From Lentinula raphanica (Eukaryota; Basidiomycota; Agaricomycetes; Agaricales; Omphalotaceae), in contig JANVFP010000019.1 of NCBI GenBank assembly GCA_027919835.1, positions 372,001 to 436,000 on the forward strand: a DNA stretch of 64,000 nucleotides, read 5' to 3'. Under the pieces are notes generated by a model, which had not been told where the DNA came from, searched no databases, and saw only the letters and a program-made list of their open reading frames with translations. Position 1 is the first letter of the stretch. Each line of letters opens with the position of its first letter. Made by a program: the position numbers and the translations under genes. Below are positions 47,533 to 57,784 of the stretch, one piece after another.

Positions 47533-48040
47533 TTAAGACTGTTCATTCATGTAGAAGCCAACAAGCGTTACAGTACTGGAAATCGTGGTAGAAGTCAGCT
47601 CTCATATATATATTCTTGCTCAGGACCTACTTACTGAGGACCGTCGACCTCGAACGTCAGTTTTTGCCCTTTCCCGGCTTTCATATTTAAGGTGATAGTA
47701 ACCTTCTACACCATGACCGATAAAATTATCCTGAGTCCTGGGTAGTAGTAGAGTATGAAACTTGCCTCTACGGAAAGGAAATGTCCCACTGTCAAAGGAA
47801 GTAGTACTTGGAATCCAAATTCATTCTCCTGAATACTGGAAATTTGCAATGTCGTCCGACTTCGACTAGGTACGTTCAGGGTGATTCCTTCAATCGATGC
47901 AGTAGAAATACATAACGGCCTGGATAAAGTGATCGATTGTGATTTCGATGGTTCAACTTGCAAAAACCTTTAGGCTCAGATGAATACGGGTCAGTTGAAT
48001 ATTGTGAAGATAACACTAACCAGCTCGACGACATAGACAT
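47533..48040 (-). CDS. Single-domain nucleoplasmin-like (NPL) protein
   Basis: Four exons, 48040-48021, 47967-47772, 47705-47635 and 47575-47533, give exactly one NPL-sized domain of 109 residues. Landmarks are MSMSSSWFLQVEPSKS, ITLSRPLCISTASIEGITLN, RTTLQISSIQ, VLLPLTVGHFLS, VTITLNMKAGKGQKLTFEVD, GPHTVTLVGFYMNEQS. The closing TVxLxGF/Y strand and the W..EP..S..I start match the domain at 45839. Splicing out 47706-47771 is essential, because the unspliced frame loses the last third of the domain. As a stand-alone NPL it would be expected to form a pentamer. It is tail to tail with the larger NPL gene, 131 bases apart. Confidence 0.68.
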
Positions 48041-48160
48041 GGAAGTACTACTAGGGCTTGACGTTTCCGGACAGCGCCGAGTGGAAGACGCCGACAGAAG
48101 CCGACGATGATCGATGATCGATGATCAGTCATGGCGGTATCGGAGTTCCAAAGCGGGTCA

Positions 48161-48285
48161 GACTCGAAAGTACGACCGATTCTACTCTTTCACCACAAGC
48201 TTTCATTTAGATTCCCTCTCAGACTCGAAAGTAATTTACTCTATCACCACAAGCTTTGAACTTTCATTTAGATTCCCTCCCTACC
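48161..48285. repeat. Tandem duplication in the promoter of the 48322 gene
   Basis: A segment of about 55-65 bases containing AGACTCGAAAGTA, TCACCACAAGCTTT and CATTTAGATTCCCTC occurs twice in a row just upstream of the start at 48322. It may duplicate promoter or 5' leader elements. Confidence 0.75.
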
Positions 48286-48321
48286 TTCACCTGTTAATAT
48301 TATTCTCTAACGGAACTCTGA

Positions 48322-48999
48322 AATGGTATGCTATCCTATTCTCTTTCCTATCCATGAACGAATCAAGACATGTCGCCCCTAGACTTCTACAATTCCCGAA
48401 GAAGATCGAAGCACTTCAACGCTTGGTGTCATGGAACGATTTGACAAAATTCTTGCGGATTACGAAAATTTCCGACAAGTCTGGAAGCAGGAAGCCGTCG
48501 CCGATGTCCTCACCACGGTTCATTCCACAGAAAGAATTGAAAAAACTGTGTCAGCAAATCTAGTTCGTTTCTGCGCTTTACCAAGCTATCTGCCTTTTTC
48601 CAACTCCCTCACTCAGAACAAAATCCAGCAAATGCTAGAGGACTTCAGGACAGATATCGCCGTAGATTTCGAGGAACATGTTCGCAGTCGACGCGCAGAA
48701 GTCACATCGGTCTTGACGAGGACAGGAATGCAAATGGAGATTCTTCGTCTTCTGGAAATGAGATTGTTACTCCCTGATCACTTGTGGCAAGCGGAGAATG
48801 ATATTCTACAAGAGGTGCACACAATTTGTCTCGTGTGCAAATGTTCGCTCTAACATTGGCTCAGCTAGGCGAAATCCTGTCCAGATCTCAGAGTGATTTC
48901 ACTACCGATGACTATGTTGCCCTTCAGAAGGCGTCGTTGCGGATACTGGAGCGTTTGTTCCGTTCATTGCTTCCGGATCCTGTAGACAGCGTCTACTAG
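48322..48999 (+). CDS. Helical protein of unknown function with a 3-nt first coding exon
   Basis: The coding frame from 48383 (TSTIPEEDRSTSTLGVMERF) has no upstream ATG before a stop. A CCCCTAG acceptor precedes it, and 58 bases upstream ATG is followed at once by GTATGC. The best model is exon 1 = ATG (48322-48324), exon 2 = 48383-48814, exon 3 = 48865-48999, giving 189 residues ending LLPDPVDSVY. The protein is almost wholly helical and charged (FDKILADYENFRQVWKQEAV, MQMEILRLLEMRLLLPDHLW). An alternative is initiation at the internal Met at 48431. Family not recognised. Confidence 0.6.
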
Positions 49000-49225
49000 T
49001 ACTGTAACCACACCAGAGTCTCCACAGTGAATAACTCGTAGTCTGACCTTGTTCATTTACATCTTAGTGAAATTCTGCCATTTGCTCTTCCCCTTCATCT
49101 CTTGTGTCGTTCTATCCCTCACAACGCCTGAAAGCTGAAGCACTGCCACGACGCTTGGAGTTTGATGGGATCCCCGTCAAAATCTACAGTGAGTCGATCT
49201 TCTACTGATATACTACAGTACGAGC

Positions 49226-51005
49226 TTGCAAGATGCCCGAGCTCCACAACGAACTTCAGTTCCGCACGCATGGGTCACTTTGCTCTCCAATGCGCAGCGG
49301 AATCATGACCCATTGAGATCATTGCTTCTGAGAATTGAGAACATATGTGAAATAAGTTCTGTTCCGATTCTCAGACCTTCTCAGCTCGCTCGGAATCTTC
49401 AAGCAGCTGCAGTCGGAATCTCAGACTTCAGTGATCTCTCAGACTCCAGATCCTTCCGTCCGGTCTGTCGATTTCCGAGAGCTTTGTCATCATTTGTGCA
49501 GGTGTGTATGTGTCTTTCTCACTTGTGCCACTGGGAGAATTTCCGACGTTGTTTCTTTCTGCATTACTCCTACCGCTACTTGATACAAATGGTCGCCCAA
49601 GGGCTAAATGCTCAACGATTTACTCTCTCTGACTCCTCTGAGCCCAATTTGTGCAACAAGGTAAGTTTCTGCGCTAAACATACTCCATGCTAGTTGATTG
49701 ATCTGCGTCAGCGTTCAACAAACAGAGACCATGTAAACCTCGATAGTGTCCGAACCGAATCGGTGAATCCAACGCCCGAGCCTGGAATGCACGATTTTCC
49801 TCCAAAAGAGTCCTGCGATGGTTCTGAAAGCAAAGCTTTGTGGTCAACACTCGTGCTGCGGAAGCTTTGGAGTCGTCGATTGACCTTCCTAATCACTCTT
49901 CCTCTCGTCGTATCATATCTCGTTGGCCAATACTTCCCTTCCGTGCGCATGCCACAGAAATTGATCGGCACACTGTGCACCTCAATGGGCATCATCTGCA
50001 GCTGTGCTCTTCCAGATCTTTTCACGCCACTGAGTGCGATCAACTGCAATGCTGATTACTACCATAGTTTATGTGACGGACGCGAAGTCAGATTGCCGTC
50101 AATATCCAATGTGTTGAGTGTCACTCACATCGCACCGTCTACATGGAATACAGTGACCACCGCTGTTCCCTCCTCCACTGCCTCAACTACCTCCACTGCC
50201 TCAGCTACCCCCGCTGCCTCAACTACCCCCGCTGCCTCAACTACCCCCGCTGCCTCAACTACCCCCGCTGCCTCAACTACCCCGCTGCCTCAACTACCAT
50301 GATGTGGATCGTGCGCGAGCCTGACGTCATGATCCACGAACCAGATACCCCCCTCAAAATCTTCTGCGCGATTTTGGACTTGCCGAGGGTGGTGCCAAAG
50401 TAGTGTCCGGGCTCACTTCTGCTACAGAAGGATTAGGTTCCCTTTCTTATGTTGCTGGGTTGATCGCTGTTCTCAGAGGCTACGATAAGACTCAGATGCA
50501 CATCAACCCTCCCCTTGTTGTCCTCGAAGAGCAGCCTTCCGTGTCGAACTGCTGGAAGTTTCATGGATCGCATGGTCACATCACTGTGTCTTTGTCAGAC
50601 ACCATCGCTTGGACTCATTTCACGCTCTACTTCCCGGATTACCTTGATGCTAGTAGTAGCAAGCTGAAACAGGCGCCCAAAGTCCTCATCATGCGTGCCC
50701 TTGTTCTGAAATCTGAAGTAGAGGTTCAAAATCTCAGCTTACTCACTGCTTGGGAGCGATTTGTTACCGTTGACCACCTCCTCGACTCTTCAGTATTCAA
50801 CTCTTCCTCGGCTTTCATCGATGTGGCAAGAGTGTTTTACACACCTTCGAAAGGAGGTCGGCAAACGTTTCCTACCCAGTTACCGGTTGAAACATCTGTT
50901 GTTCTAGTCGAAATCCAGGACAACTGGGGAGCTGAATCCACATGCATTCATCGAATATCATTTCATGGTCAGAAAGGCCACTCTCTGGATTTTGTCGAGG
51001 GGTGA
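49226..51005 (+). pseudogene. SUN-domain (LINC complex) protein, frame apparently broken twice
   Basis: The C-terminal part (50365-51005) is a SUN domain: DFGLAEGGAKVVSGLTSATE, INPPLVVLEEQPSVSNCWKF, HGSHGHITVSLSDTIAWTHF, ending GQKGHSLDFVEG. SUN proteins sit in the inner nuclear membrane and link to KASH proteins. Upstream, in another frame, are LWSRRLTFLITLPLVVSYLV (membrane segment) and a Ser/Thr/Ala/Pro linker of 18-base repeats (AASTTP, 50190-50290). The linker and SUN domain do not share a frame. One base is missing where the last repeat has four Cs instead of five (about 50281), and a second shift is needed at a C6 run (about 50347). An unrecognised intron (acceptor ACCAG at 50344) is an alternative for the second. 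Exons before 49694 (49226-49660 and a 33-base intron) are tentative. Confidence 0.6.
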
Positions 51006-51899
51006 TCGTGAATAAGCATGTTGTCTGGGTTTTTGTCGGAATATATATGTTATCTAGACAGAAATCCTTAAGGTTAGTAGATTTCGTAGGCTTCTTGGAG
51101 TTGAATCAGTGTCTTGAATAACTGAGAATTGAGCTCAAGTAAGTACTCGCGATTTGCACGCTCGCGATCGATTTGTAGCAGGCGCCTAACCCGCGCCTAT
51201 ATAATTGAAGCTGAAGCGCTGAAGCTCTAGCTTAGTCATTTCATCTTCCTTATAACTATTAACAACTCTTCGTTCAACGTTGGCAATGGAACTCAAGCAT
51301 CAGCGAACTACAGGGTGTCTACATATTCAGACCAGACTCAAACTGACTCGTCTAGTCTGAAATGCGCTGGCTTGATCAAGTGCGCGTCGGTCGACACTGA
51401 TAGGGAATCACGATCTCGTTACATCGAAACAAAGGCTTGATTATTTCACCAACTCAATAACCTGCCAGTGAAAGGGCTTTATGGATTCTGTGCGTCGAAT
51501 TCTGTGTAGGGATCTATGTCTCTGTTCTCATGGTCAGTCTCTTTACTTCTTACAACCATCATCTCGATATTCCTCGCCACTCCAGTCTCCCATCGTTTCA
51601 CTATGTCCTCCAGCGGCGCCTCTACCGCTCCTAGCATGTCCCCAGCGACGCCTCTACCGCCCTAGCATGTCCTCTAGCCACGCCTCTACCGCTCCTAGCA
51701 TGTCCCCAGCGACGCCTCTCCCATTCCTAGCAAACGTGCCAGAACACCAGAACTTGAGCAGCATATACTACGTCCAAGGAAACGGCTTAGGTCTTACAAG
51801 GAAGTCCAAAGAACCGTACCGTCGAGCCCTTCACGCAGGCGACGCAAGGTACCTGCGCGTTTTAGGAGGGTCTCCGGCGTCTTTGCTTATCTAGCCAGG
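51006..51899. other. Intergenic with a coding-like minisatellite and decayed F-box 5' end
   Basis: A 45-50-base unit with GCGGCGCC/CACGCC, TCTACCGCTCCTAGCATGTC is repeated about three to four times at 51603-51720. From 51723 to 51899 one frame encodes PELEQHILRPRKRL and RRRRKVPARFRRVSGVFAYL, clearly homologous to the N-terminus of F-box paralogue B. However, this frame has no ATG and meets a TAG within the minisatellite. The 5' end of paralogue C may therefore be damaged or spliced in a way I could not see. Confidence 0.55.
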
Positions 51900-54119
51900 A
51901 TGCTGACGGATGTTCCAGTTGAGGTTGTTTATCTCAAGGTGTGTGGATAAAATAACGCTTTCCCCGACGCTTGTTCACTCAAATGCACAGATTTTCTGTT
52001 ATCTCGACCCTCAAGATTTGCTCAGTCTATCCCGTACCTGTAAACGTCTAAGGGAAATTCTTTTCAGCAAAACCATCATGGAAGTTGTATGGCGCACAGC
52101 TCGTCTAAATATTCAAGGAAATTTGCCTCCGCTTCCAGAGGATCTCAATGAACCTCAGTACGCTCACCTGATGTTTGATACAGAATGCGACGTATGTACA
52201 TTTTTGTTCTCACACATATCACGCTGATCATGAACAGTTTTGTGGCAAATCCTCGAGATGCAATATAGTACTGTGGAGACTTCGTCTGAGATCTTGTCGA
52301 GACTGTTTGACTATGTGAGTGATTATGATAGGATTATTGCATCAAGCTGATGGAAGGCAATAGCTTCCGCATATTCGACTGGCGAAGTTTACATGATGAG
52401 CTTTACCCACTCACGGCCTTCGAGATCATATCCAAAGAGAAGGTTCGAAGTAAGTGTGTTGCTTCATAAGTGAAACATGTTTGAACTTTTTGTAGTTCCA
52501 GGGAAGGCCTACGACGTGTTCATAATCGACAACCAAAAATTATCGGATCTGAAAGCAGAATTTGCGGCTTTGGAATCCGAGGAACATCGCCACTCATGGC
52601 TTAATCAGAAACGAAGGGAACAGACTGCCATCGTACAGGTATGAGTCGTTTTTTTTTGACCGTAGATGCCTCATCTTAACGCCATCGTTGTAGCATGCTT
52701 CCCTTTGTGAAGCATGGTATAAGGGCCAACCAGAGCGGCGCTCTGCACAGCTAATCACTCTTCGCACCAATAGATTGGAAGCGTAGGTGATTTGCTGTTG
52801 GTAATTGATCGTTCTATTCACAACTATATCAGGATTCTTGGTCGTCTTGATGTGGTTGGCCTGCGTCGAGAGGCTGAAATCATTATTGGTGGACGCTCGA
52901 ATCTCAAGGACCCCAAGGAATTCAAAGACCTTTCATGTGTGAAGCAACCCACGCAATTAACGGATCGCGGTACGTCAGTTTCAGTACGCTCTGTACGTTC
53001 GTAATCTAAATTTCACCATACTAGGCTGGGCTCTAATAAAATCCAAACTGATCGAGATGCTCTCGGAACATCGTATCAAACGTTTAGCCCAACAAAACTA
53101 TTCTCGCCTCAGAGAAGAATATGCCAAATTTCTGTCTTGCCAGGATCTTCGAGACATATATCCAGGGTTGGGAGACGTCCTTACCGACCCAGTCGTTGAG
53201 GCTTCGATATGGGATACGGACCCTGAGGAAGGTTTGACGCCTCTATCCCTTCAAACGCTGCTGTCTCAATTTCTTGAACGGTTCCTTGGCGACTGGAGGC
53301 AATCAAAAAAAGAGGAACTCCTTGTAATCCTTCGCAAGGCGCGCCCTACGGCAATCCTGAGCGATCTCTCCCTGGCCACCACAATTTTTGGATGCGCCAT
53401 GTGTAACACGTTACTGTTATACCCACAGGTGTTCTACCATCGCTGCTGCTACAGAAATCGTGCGGCCACCCATCAGAGTCACAATAGGATGCGGATGCTG
53501 AATGCACGCTATGCTACAGATGACCAGGAGGGTCCCTGGTCGTCTTCCTCACTCTTCTTTCATTCGGACAGCTCGCAATTCGCTCAAGAGATATTGTTCA
53601 GTGCAGGTCTTGACCCGGCTACAGCCACGGTCGGCGATTTGACTCTGGCACAGCCAGTGATTGAATGCACAGGCTCCCAAGCAGAATTCTTTCATGGACG
53701 ACTGTTTGTAACATGGCCGGCGGCCGTAAGTCTTGTTCTGAATTCTTCGCAATGGCTGACGTTTCCCTGTTCGCAGTTGACTTACAATCTTACCGTCGAC
53801 CATGAAAACCATTTCGTGATCAATCGTTTCGGTGACGAGACCTCTGGGATCCGCGCCCGAGAGCCCCTCAGCATGTTTTCGAAAGCTGTCTGTTGTGCAG
53901 ATTGCCATGCGGAACTCACACCTAAATCGTTCATCCGCCACCTTAACGTTGTGTGAGTTAATCGGAATTTGCAAGTATAGTACATATTCTAATTCTCTAT
54001 GCAGACATGGTCTAGTTTATTCGATCGATTCTGCCGGGTTCTATCTGCTACATGGTAGTCATTGGTATTGGAACCCTCGCGAAAACCTGCACTCAATCGG
54101 AATGGACTTTAGGTGGTGA
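51900..54119 (+). CDS. F-box/zinc-finger protein, paralogue C
   Basis: Exons 51900-51938, 51991-52191, 52238-52314, 52364-52449, 52496-52638, 52694-52782, 52833-52969, 53025-53725, 53777-53952 and 54005-54119 stay in frame. Features are the F-box segment MLTDVPVEVVYLKIFCYLDP with LLSLSRTCKRLREIL, LPPLPEDLNEPQYAHLMFDT, a Cys cluster (FCGKSSRCN..LRSCRDCL), HASLCEAWYKGQPE, DIYPGLGDVLTDPVVEASIW and CAMCNTLLLYPQVFYHRCCY. Then come the C2H2-like finger CADCHAELTPKSFIRHLNVVH and the end WYWNPRENLHSIGMDFRW. Exon 8 (701 bases) is the same length as in paralogue B. It is intact from the F-box on. The basic N-terminus present in A and B is encoded just upstream but lacks a start in frame, so either the protein begins at the F-box Met (51900) or the 5' end is lost. 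Confidence 0.72.
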
Positions 54120-54569
54120 TGAGCTTAGTCCGCGTTCTTGTCAAGAGTTATCTATAGGCTATATAGGAAACCACGCCGCTGGGCGGGTGGAATTCTGGTT
54201 TGTAATGAAATGAGACAATCTGATATTTGCGACGTTGTGTGCCCCTGTGAGCCTGGTATGCAGTGCAGTACCCACTAGATTGCAAAAACACCGCCGTTCT
54301 ACATAGCGTTGGATTATGGATAGGAAGCATGAGTAGCTTCCACGATTTCAGGGAGCTCCAGGGGAGGGAAAGGAACGAGCACCATAGAAGACCATAGACC
54401 GTGCAAATGAAGAACAAAAAACGACTGAGCGATATATCCTCACCAGCTGTGCTGATAGAGATCAACATATCCCGGTACATGTGCAAATAACTAGCGACGG
54501 ATAGAAATTCAAACTCAACATACAGGCACTTCGACCATCCCACTCACTTCTGCTCAATACCGACATTCT
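54120..54569. other. Intergenic
   Basis: A 131-codon minus-strand frame (54148-54543) covers most of it but has no domain and runs through what should be the promoter of the next gene. Not accepted as a gene. Confidence 0.4.
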
Positions 54570-55970
54570 GTGTTTCACAAAAGGCATCGCAGCTCCCACA
54601 TGGACGCTGAAAATATTTCAGCATCGACCGTGCCATCGGACATCCTGTCTCTCATCTTTGAGCACACCCTTCTTTCACCAGAAGGTGACTGTGAAAGCAC
54701 GTTCGTGGTTGTTTTGGCGTCGGTGTGCCATTCATGGAGAGTGACCTGTATCGACGCACCGAATCTCTGGAGCTGTATAGATTATTTTACTCATTCCTAC
54801 GATATCGTTCGCCTCTTCCTGCAACGTTCCCGTAATTCTCCCCTCAGCATCGATTACAATGAAGATGGCAAGGATGAGCGGATTTTGCCCCTCTTAGCGC
54901 AGGAATCAGAACGTTGGTTAGAGGTCCGCTTGGTCGTCCCACCTCCTTTCTACCCCTTGCTGTCTTCCATCAGAGGCTGCCTTCCTCTTCTGAGGACGTT
55001 GATTTGGGGACATTCTTCGAGTGAAGCTCAGGAAAGTTTCGGAGGGTTTGAAATCGCACCAGCCTTGGTTCGGTTCTCTTTCAACTCGCCCTATCTCAAA
55101 AGATCGTTTCCTCTCCCATGGATACAACTTACTTACCTCAGTTGCTCCGACATTCCCTCCTCCAATCTATATACCATGCTCCTGAATATGCCCCGTCTCA
55201 TTCAGCTTCGCATCTTCCAAGTTTACAATGACTCAATCGATGAATCAGTCATCCCTGACGGTCATGTCTTCACATTGGCTTCATTGAAAGTCACAGACTG
55301 TGACTTCCAAATGCTCCATTCCATCCTCAGGAGGCTACCGAGCCTCGGGGAACTTACGATCGTCATTTCGAAGAGGGTGAAGATGCGCGATTGCTCCACG
55401 CCAATCATGCTCCCATATCTCAGTTCGTTACACATCCAGGTGGATGGATATCTGCCAAATCTTGCTCAATCCTTCGTGATTCATGCTCCAATGCTCTATG
55501 AGCTTGAATGCATATGCAATAATGTGATGTACTATGATGATGACGACGACGACGACGATGACGACGACAACGATGACGACGACAACGATGATGAAGAGCT
55601 ACCCCCGGTGTGGTTTGTGGGAAGCTGTGGGCCTGCTATGCTAGGTTTTTTGACAGTGTTAGTCAAAGACGCAAGTTGTGTTCTCACATCCTTGAAACTC
55701 GATATGAGTGTGGAGTTTGGTCCGAGAAAGATGGAATCACTTCTTCGTGTTGTACCACATCTAGAGCATCTGGATGTTGCTTGGATGCATAAAGGACTGG
55801 ATGGGCACTTTCCTTTACAAGCTATGACTCCTGCTTGCAGCACCTTTCCCAAGTTGAAAACTCTTTACTTTGGCGTTCCTAGTACTGACTTTACATTTAA
55901 TGAGGTCAATCAGTTGCTGGCTTTTGTATCTGGAAGTACAGATCTCGAGGTCAAATTTTACCATAACTAA
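54570..55970 (+). CDS. Intronless F-box protein with poly-Asp tract
   Basis: A single frame of 466 residues. The F-box is near the start: TVPSDILSLIFEHTLLSPEG and VLASVCHSWRVTCIDAPNLW, the typical Agaricomycete pattern LPxEILxxIF..VCxxWRxxAxxxPxLW. The rest has leucine-rich-repeat-like spacing (LPLLRTLIWG, LPSLGELTIV, LPYLSSLHIQV, VPHLEHLDVAW, FPKLKTLYFG). This suggests an F-box/LRR substrate receptor for an SCF ubiquitin ligase. A run of about 11 Asp followed by Asn/Asp (55533-55600), encoded by GAT/GAC triplets, interrupts the LRR region and is probably a disordered loop. The second Met (54600, MDAENISAS) sits closer to the F-box and is an alternative start. It differs from the multi-exon F-box family nearby. 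Confidence 0.8.
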   Translation: MFHKRHRSSHMDAENISASTVPSDILSLIFEHTLLSPEGDCESTFVVVLASVCHSWRVTCIDAPNLWSCIDYFTHSYDIVRLFLQRSRNSPLSIDYNEDGKDERILPLLAQESERWLEVRLVVPPPFYPLLSSIRGCLPLLRTLIWGHSSSEAQESFGGFEIAPALVRFSFNSPYLKRSFPLPWIQLTYLSCSDIPSSNLYTMLLNMPRLIQLRIFQVYNDSIDESVIPDGHVFTLASLKVTDCDFQMLHSILRRLPSLGELTIVISKRVKMRDCSTPIMLPYLSSLHIQVDGYLPNLAQSFVIHAPMLYELECICNNVMYYDDDDDDDDDDDNDDDDNDDEELPPVWFVGSCGPAMLGFLTVLVKDASCVLTSLKLDMSVEFGPRKMESLLRVVPHLEHLDVAWMHKGLDGHFPLQAMTPACSTFPKLKTLYFGVPSTDFTFNEVNQLLAFVSGSTDLEVKFYHN

Positions 55971-56082
55971 AGTGTCATGTCAATTTTGTAGAGAAATTGA
56001 TACTGTTGAACACAGTGTTCATGTGTATATTTCTAGATTCCAGCCAGTAACTTTGTGCATGACAGTTTGATTCGAGCGCTCA

Positions 56083-56847
56083 GGGGGCCCCACGTAAGCA
56101 GAAAACCTGGTATCGCAAAACCTGTTGGGGTTTGTTTGGTCAACAGAGGTGATGCACTTGCCAGACTTGCCGCGAGCTAGCCGTGAGTGTGCCGTGAGCT
56201 AGCCATGAGTGAGCCGTGAGTGAGCCATGTTGCAAAAGTGCAGCAAGAAATCGACAAAACATAGCAAAGGAAAGGCAATCGTTTGGATTTTCATATTATT
56301 AGAGGGCTATAACTACATCTACTGACTCTCTTCAACACCATTATCCAAGAAATAGGCATTGAGTGTGTCTTGAAACTTTGCTGGTGCATCGAGGCGTTTA
56401 CTTGCGTGAGTGATGTCCGAGAAGATATTGCCTGTCCGCTGTATAATATCCAGCAGAATACGGTTCTGAGCACGTAGATCGGTGATCTGAGCTGAGAGTG
56501 ATCTGTATAACAAGTTTCTCATCCTCACTGAAAGTTGGGAACCGAAGGACATCATTTCCTGTGTTGTGATACACATATTCTGGAGGTGGGTTAGGCATTG
56601 AGTCTGTTGATGGCATGAGAAAAGGGCGTAGATGGCATAGCGTCAAAAAGCAATATATCATAGCACTAGATCAAGTACGGATGGACAAAAATCGATGATA
56701 ATGACAGAGAAATCAATACAACAAAGATCAGGGTGCTCAAGTCAGCAGATTCAGCTTATATTTGACTTGATGGATTACCAAAGAAAAGCCAAACAGACCC
56801 CAACAGGTTTTGCGATACCCGGTTTTCTGCTTACATGGGGCCCCCTG
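56083..56847. mobile_element. TIR element with long inverted termini
   Basis: The first about 65 bases (GGGGGCCCCACGTAAGCAGA.. then TATCGCAAAACCTGTTGGGG, TTTGTTTGG) are the inverted complement of 56785-56847, with only a few mismatches. The sequence GCTCA occurs next to both ends (56078-56082 and 56848-56852) and may be a 5-bp target duplication. Total length is about 765 bases. No transposase, but a broken minus-strand coding fragment (56319-56612) is enclosed. The superfamily is uncertain. Confidence 0.7.
56319..56612 (-). pseudogene. Frameshifted coding fragment inside the TIR element
   Basis: Two overlapping minus-strand frames read as one protein-like sequence if a single shift is allowed near 56515. 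The first is MPSTDSMPNPPPEYVYHNTG then FPTFSEDEKLVIQITLS. The second is AQITDLRAQNRILLDIIQRT then APAKFQDTLNAYFLDNGVEE. No sensible intron bridges them. The second half is amphipathic helix. Probably a captured or decayed gene fragment; family unknown. Confidence 0.4.
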
Positions 56848-56852
56848 GCTCA

Positions 56853-57264
56853 GACATGTCAGCGAAGCGACTGGTACCAAATCTGGCACTTTTGGCGGGT
56901 CGGAGATAAGTCACGTGCTTTCTTGGACCTCAATGAAATTCGCAAAAAGGTGTGTCCTGAAAACCTGAACGAGGAAAAAGTAAAGAGTACAAAAGTTGCA
57001 TATTATTACTGCAATAAACAAGTTTGTTACTGTTTGTCAAAATATGATTTTGTTGTTGAGTTATTGCATGTTTCTGAGTGGCATTCTGTCAGACTCACTA
57101 GGGTTCAGTAGAGTTTATTCTGGTTAGGGGTGTCTGACTTTGCACCAGTGACCACCTTGTAGCCTTGGCTGCTACTTTCCTCATTACTTGAAGTTCTATT
57201 TAGTATTTGTCCTAGGACAGAGTAGATTCAAATCATCATTTAAAAGTTTTCCCGCTGCCTATAG
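56853..57264. other. Flank between TIR element and satellite
   Basis: A plus-strand frame continues out of the TIR element to 57111 (QIWHFWRVGDKSRAFLDLNE, KVAYYYCNKQVCYCLSKYDF). It looks protein-like and could be an old mobile-element coding remnant, but it lacks its own start and any recognised domain. Confidence 0.35.
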
Positions 57265-57395
57265 GCTGTGAATGGACATAGTTCAACCTTTGGTGTCTGA
57301 GTGCACCAATTGCAATCATAATAGACCTAGTGGGATCTTTAGTTGCCAAGCAGATTGTTCTGCACCCATTGAGATTGGAATGTGTTGCGCACCGT
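57265..57395 (-). repeat. Isolated satellite unit
   Basis: One 108-base-type unit (CCTTTGGTGTCTGAGTGCACC, then CCAAGCAGATTGTTCTGCACC) lies about 390 bases before the main array, in the same orientation as that array. The intervening 57396-57784 is unrelated sequence. Confidence 0.85.
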
Positions 57396-57784
57396 ACACG
57401 GTTGTGCATGAAACACATCAGTGTACTGACCTTACAAAGATTCAGAGATCTAGGGTAGGGCAAGACTTGAGGGATTTTCGAATGAAGGTTCAGTTGGAGA
57501 CTTAGTTGGACGATCGAACAGTTTGAAGGCAGTACCTCTGTAAAATTTCATTTGTTTCACCTTTTTCTCTACCATATGGACTCAAGACTCGCGTACCGTA
57601 CTTAGATAGCATAACACAGTAGAAAAATTTAGATTATTCTCCCCCGACGAAAGTTTATACAAGCTCAAAACCAACCTCTGTGTCTAATCGACCTCCTAAC
57701 TAAGTATCCTCGGGTTTTCCTAGTGAATTTCTTCCTGCAAACTCGTCTCTCGTTTATCCATTGGGATAGATAAAATCATTATAG

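Noticed and set aside
54148..54543. 131-codon minus-strand frame before the intronless F-box gene
   Set aside because: Irregular composition, no domain, and it covers the expected promoter.
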